Below are positions 60,020-64,000 of a DNA stretch of 64,000 bases, piece by piece. Source of the DNA: Torreya grandis. Taxonomy: Eukaryota > Streptophyta > Pinopsida > Cupressales > Taxaceae. The stretch is from assembly GCA_037957365.1 (NCBI GenBank), contig JARHVA010000006.1:6883001-6947000 (forward strand), read 5' to 3'. Within the stretch, counting starts at the first letter, position 1, and the number at the start of each line of letters is the position of its first letter. Below the pieces are notes generated by a model that saw nothing but the letters and a program-made list of their open reading frames with translations, did not search any database and had not been told where the DNA came from. The translations under genes and the position numbers were made by a program.

Positions 60020-61300
60020 AATTTATTTTTTACACTTTATTATCAATAATATAATGATCCATACCATCCCTATGTGGATCCATATCAGTCTTATAATGAC
60101 CCCATTCTTTCCCTATATGGATCTCATTATGCTTCTTACCAACCTGATCATGCTTACAATCATCCCTTTATAAGCTATGTTTCTCTTAATCATCCCCAAG
60201 AAAGTGATATAAACATACAACTTGATTATGAGAAGAAAATGAGGGAAATTGATATAGATCAAGACTATTATTTTCACCATCCATTAAGATCTCCTATACC
60301 TCTATAATATCCACCCATTCTTTTTCAAATTCCTCAAGCTCCTTAACCTAGGAAATTTACAAGATTCTCATTCGCTCCTCATGTGCCAATCCAAAATCAA
60401 GAAAGGGAGAAATTTATGGAAGCCAAACCAAGGAAGTTTCCAAGTTTTGGGAGTGCTTGTTTAAACCCTTCACCAACTCATCCCAATATTCCAAGTGGGC
60501 CCATTTATCTCATGTTTCTAAGTTGGAAGAATATTTATTTAACTCCAAAGCCAACTCATGAGCATATTCATCCTAATCTACCAAGTGAGCCATTTTTCTC
60601 TCCCACCATCTCCCTTTGCAAAGGAGAACCTATTCTATGGAGGGTAGATGAAGAGTTTTTAAATGAAGACCATTTAGATGAGGAGGAGGATATTTCAAGT
60701 GAGTATGATAGGGAAATCATCATTGGCAGCCCTCTTTGTGCCACTAAATCATAAATTTTAAATATACTACAAGAAGAGAATGAACCTAATGAACTAGAGC
60801 AACTGAATAATGAGAAAGTGGGCAATGATAGAGGAAAAGATAGCCTCGATGAGGAGAAGTAATTTTTCTCTAGTCAATGCATTCAAAGGAGAGATGATGA
60901 GGTCATCTCTTAGACAAATGAGCTTCCATTTAATATGGAAGAGGAAGAAATCAAGCATGTAGTTTTGATGAGGTCTCTTGTGCACAAAATTAAATAAGAT
61001 CTTGAAAAAGATTCCTTTTGGGATGAGATAGAGAAATTTTATTCAAGCCTTAACCTCAAACCAACACTTCCTAAAGAAACAACTCATGGGGTAGTAGAAT
61101 GCAAGATGGAGGGCATCTTTGATTTCTCACAATTTGTCTTAAAAAGATGTCCTATCAGGTACTTGGCCTAGTTAGAGGTAGATAAGGATGAGCCATCACA
61201 TGTTGTACTCAAGAACACAACATTAAACAACAAGAAGAGTAGAATCATCTTACTCATCCATTCTAAGATAATTGTATATCCATTCAACTTGATTGGGTAC
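60020..61300 (+). pseudogene. E8 acidic ORF of unknown function
   Basis: Open parts 60074-60307 and 60383-60754, continuing with stops to about 61300. N-terminal Tyr/Pro/Ser-rich section, then DYEKKMREIDIDQDYY, matching EFEKQVMEIDILDEQY of E3; a Pro/Asn-rich middle with two repeats of the type PTHPNIPSGPIYL / PTHEHIHPNLPSEPFF; acidic DHLDEEEDISSEYD. C-terminal GIFDFSQF vs MFDFDPL in E3. No known domain. Confidence 0.65.
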
Positions 61301-61819
61301 GTGATTTTGTTTATATTCTTAGAGAAGTATGTCATCAGTTTGTTGAATATCTAATCCTTTTCCATCTTTGGTTGGCTTCTCTCAAATATGTAAATCATAT
61401 TAATTTGATTAGGAAGGGTGGCTATTTTATAAAACCAATAAATGGATTTGTTTAAATACATTTTGATTTATTAGTTTAGGGTAGGTTATATGTTTTTATT
61501 TATTCCAAGTGTTTATTGCACATTGTAATAGTAGGATTGGTTGTATTTTATTTCCTGCAAGTACTTGTGTGCACATCATAGCAGTAGTTTAGTTATGTTC
61601 TTCTTTCCTACAAGTGCCTACGTGCACATGTAGTTATTGTTGTTCCTTTCTTATGGGGAATGTATTTTAAATTCTTGAGATTGTTTCAAGGCATTGCAAT
61701 CATGAAAACAATTGGATTTGTGATGGAACTCCTATAAATCCATGCCCAATGGACCACATAAGGCTACTGGTCTTTGCTTAGTAGGCAAATAATATGCAGA
61801 GGTTACCAAGAATGTTAAT
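61301..61819 (+). other. E8 3' non-coding region
   Basis: Contains two copies of CCTRCAAGTRCYTRYGTGCAC at about 61552 and 61606 with CAT after them, and T-rich sequence. No ORF. Confidence 0.5.
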
Positions 61820-62534
61820 TATTATAGTTACCATTTGGTTGCAACATGGGTTTCAAGGTTTTCCATATATCTTCATGACCTCACATTGCTTAGAGTGGAT
61901 TACTATTCATAAAACACTATTCACATGCACTATTCATGTGGACACTATTCATTATCACTATTCACGATGGTAATTTGGTAGTGATTAGGCATGTAATGTG
62001 GCATAGTGATGAGGTGGATTCTATGTGATATGGCATGGCCCATAGGGAATATTTCATGTGATGTGAGTCACATGGGCAAGATATGGGTCAAAGGGCAAGA
62101 CATGGGTCAAATTTCTAAGGAGGCCCATGATTTTCATGTCTAGACAAAATCAAAAAATTGTTTTGGAATTTAGAGAAAAGGTGGGAGATAAAGACAAAGA
62201 GATAGATCATATTTTGACCTTTCACATGTAAGAAACAACATTCAATATTGATTACTATGCATACCATGTACAGTGGGTCAAACTTCTTCTCCTCCATTGT
62301 CTTTTTTCTCCCTCTCTTCTCTCTTTAAAATTTTATATATGCATGGCTCTCTCCTTTGTAATTCTCATTATTGGATATTTTTTTAATGCCTTTGAAGAAT
62401 AATATAAATTTTATTTTGCCTTAATCCATGCTTGTATCATGTGTGATTTCATGTTTTGTTGATCTACATTTTTGGAAGAGAGTGTTCTCTTTTGTGTATG
62501 TCCATTTATCCTCACCTCTATGCGAGATAGTTTT
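61820..62534 (+). repeat. E8 3' LTR, truncated
   Basis: Matches 58699-59383; starts TATTATAGTTACC where the 5' LTR has TGTTCCAATCACC. It stops at GAGATAGTTTT, where E7 RT sequence begins two bases later. About 420 bp are missing. Confidence 0.82.
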
Positions 62535-62535
62535 A

Positions 62536-62915
62536 GGTTGTAATCATATTGAGATTGAGAAACAATATAAACATAAAATGGATTTTACAAATTCATGGGA
62601 AACTTTTGCATATCAATGAATGTTGTTTGGATTGATCAATATGGGGGTTACATTTTAGAGGGCCGTGGATTTGTATTCAAAGATATGAAGAACAAGATAA
62701 TTATGATGTATTTGGATGACCTTATAGCATCATAAACAAAGAGATAAGATCAGTATGAACACCTAGAAAAAGTATTCAAAAAGTGTCAATTTCATGGTAT
62801 TTCTCTAAAACCTAAAAAGTCTATTTTTGGGGTAACTAAAGGGAAACTCTTTAGGCACATTGTCTCCAAATAAGGAATAAAGATTGATATAAAAAGAGTT
62901 AATCCATTAAAAATA
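62536..62915 (+). pseudogene. E7 reverse transcriptase, second half
   Basis: Starts within the GYNQI block (GCNHIEIEKQYKHKMDF), then WETFAYQ, stop, MLFGLINMGVTF, stop, RAV. A frameshift near 62665 leads to KDMKNKIIMMYLDDLIAS (YLDD catalytic box intact), HLEKVFKKCQFHGISLKPKK and LFRHIVSK ... GIKIDIKRV. The stops sit where Arg and Gln are conserved. Ty3/gypsy RT. Confidence 0.88.
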
Positions 62916-64000
62916 AAAAACCTAATCCTAATACATGTGCAATAATTAATTTCAAAATTAAGACAAGCTAAAAAAACATAACATAGGAGAGAACACATTA
63001 CACAAGATATACGTGGAAACCCTGCTAAACCAGCTAGGGAAAAACCATGAGGAAAAAGAAGAATCTAGACTTCATATTTCATTAGAAACGCTATACAAAA
63101 ATATATCTTATCAATAACTCCTTTCCATTTCTTACATCTATAGCACTCAAGTGAGTAAAGCTTATAACCAAGCCTTCCATGATCTAAATTACAAGTTACA
63201 ACATGCAACTCCATCATGACAATAACAACCATAACATCCAAGGTGAACTCCAAATAATCAAAATATATCTCCATGATCTAAGATAACAAGCCTCCAAGAT
63301 CCATGTATTCATCCAAGTGAGCCAAGCTAACATAGCATTCTAGACTCTAACCTCTACCCTCAAGAATATCCATGCTACCAATAAAATAGGTGAGTCATGC
63401 TCTCATCTAAGCCTTACATGTTCTAACCACATAACCATGAATGATGCTTAAACCCCTAGAATCTAGGTGAGTTAATCATAAAAGCATTACAATCTCTAAC
63501 TTTATATATCATTCAATATTAAGGATTACATGGATCCTTAAAGGGAATCCATAAAGATTACAAAATGAAGGAAAACATAATGCTTTATAGCATTTTACAA
63601 CAATGAGAGAGAGAAGAGAGGGAGAAACACATAATTCCCCCAAAAAATTTCCACATTTGAGTGGCTGTAATGTGATACTAGTGGTGGTTGTCCCCATGTG
63701 CCAAAATTCATTAAAAATGACCCTCTACTAGACAAGATCCAAGGCCACCTTCATATGGCTCCAAAACCTACTCCCCACTTCCACAAGTGAGCCTAAATAA
63801 TAAATAGCGTTCATCTTGTCTTCATCTACAAGGGTCAACAAAGTGGATGCTCCACTTTAGACAAGATCCAATCCACCCCATGTGACTCTAAGGATTGTTC
63901 CCCATTCACACATATGAGGTCAATCTATAATAGTGTATTCTTGTCTTCATCCCCCATGTGACCACACAAGTCTAAAAGGTGTTGGGATCACCTTTGAACT
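62916..64000. other. Right end: LTR-like debris with tandem duplication
   Basis: No coding sequence. From about 62985 the composition changes; ACGTGGAAACCC and AGGGAAAAACCATG near 63012-63050 recall words seen in some plant copia LTRs. Two units of about 125 bp start near 63728 and 63850, each with TAGACAAGATCCAA, CCCCA and CTTGTCTTCATC. Probably part of another LTR running past the window. Confidence 0.4.

Larger units (their letters stand above)
58699..62534 (+). mobile_element. E8: non-autonomous LTR element related to E3
   Basis: 5' LTR, decayed primer site, a leader and acidic ORF with clear similarity to E3, and a 3' LTR cut off after 715 bp. Leaders share phrases such as TTGGTGT..TTCTTC and CAATGGTAACTCTRAGTT. 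No duplication can be found because the right end is missing. Lacks pol. Confidence 0.8.
57241..62915 (+). mobile_element. E7: Ty3/gypsy pol remnant, split by E8
   Basis: Protease (57730-58110) and RNase H (58236-58645) left of E8, and RT second half (62536-62915) right of it, all on +. No LTRs identified. The RT N-terminal half and the linker are missing between the halves, so a deletion accompanied or followed the E8 insertion. Confidence 0.7.

Overview
The window looks like intergenic DNA from a large, repeat-rich plant nuclear genome. A conifer or other gymnosperm would fit the very old, long retroelements and strong CpG/CHG decay, but the species cannot be read from the sequence. I found no intact host gene, tRNA, rRNA or CRISPR. 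Almost everything I can support is LTR-retrotransposon DNA, and nearly all coding regions are broken by stops and frameshifts.

Layout, left to right. (E1) 1268-16997: complete but dead Ty3/gypsy Tat-type element on +, with 1.2-kb LTRs, 5-bp target duplication CACAA, primer site, gag, protease, RT, RNase H, a second RNase H and integrase. (E2) about 20099-31041: remnant of a Ty1/copia-type element with UBN2-type gag and several decayed zinc knuckles, split by (E3) 23821-30614, a non-autonomous element with 2.2-kb LTRs and duplication AGAAG. (E5) 31389-54709: an element with copia-type LTRs and initiator-Met-type primer site. Its 3' LTR is split twice, by (E4) 36086-45643, a minus-strand gypsy element with duplication CCTT(C/G), and 57 bp further on by (E6) 45706-54559, a gypsy gag element with duplication GAACA whose two LTR copies face each other. 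A 541-bp solo LTR (duplication AAATG) sits inside one E4 LTR. (E7) about 57240-62915: another gypsy element with protease, RNase H and part of RT, interrupted by (E8) 58699-62534, a relative of E3.

The nesting gives a relative order: E5 is older than E4 and E6; E4 is older than the solo LTR; E2 is older than E3; E7 is older than E8. E1, E3, E4, E6 and E8 share a primer-binding-site family of the form TGGCAYGCCYRRTGGGACC (decayed in places), whereas E2 and E5 carry TGGTATCA-type sites.

The most unusual signals are: degenerate 12-bp palindromes (ancestor apparently ACCGACGTCGGT) in spaced arrays in at least three places, often 18 and 24 bp apart; analogous palindrome families in the E3 and E4 LTRs; the inverted-LTR architecture of E6; and a long acidic ORF of unknown function shared by E3 and E8. 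All readings come from by-eye translation and alignment; no database search was run.
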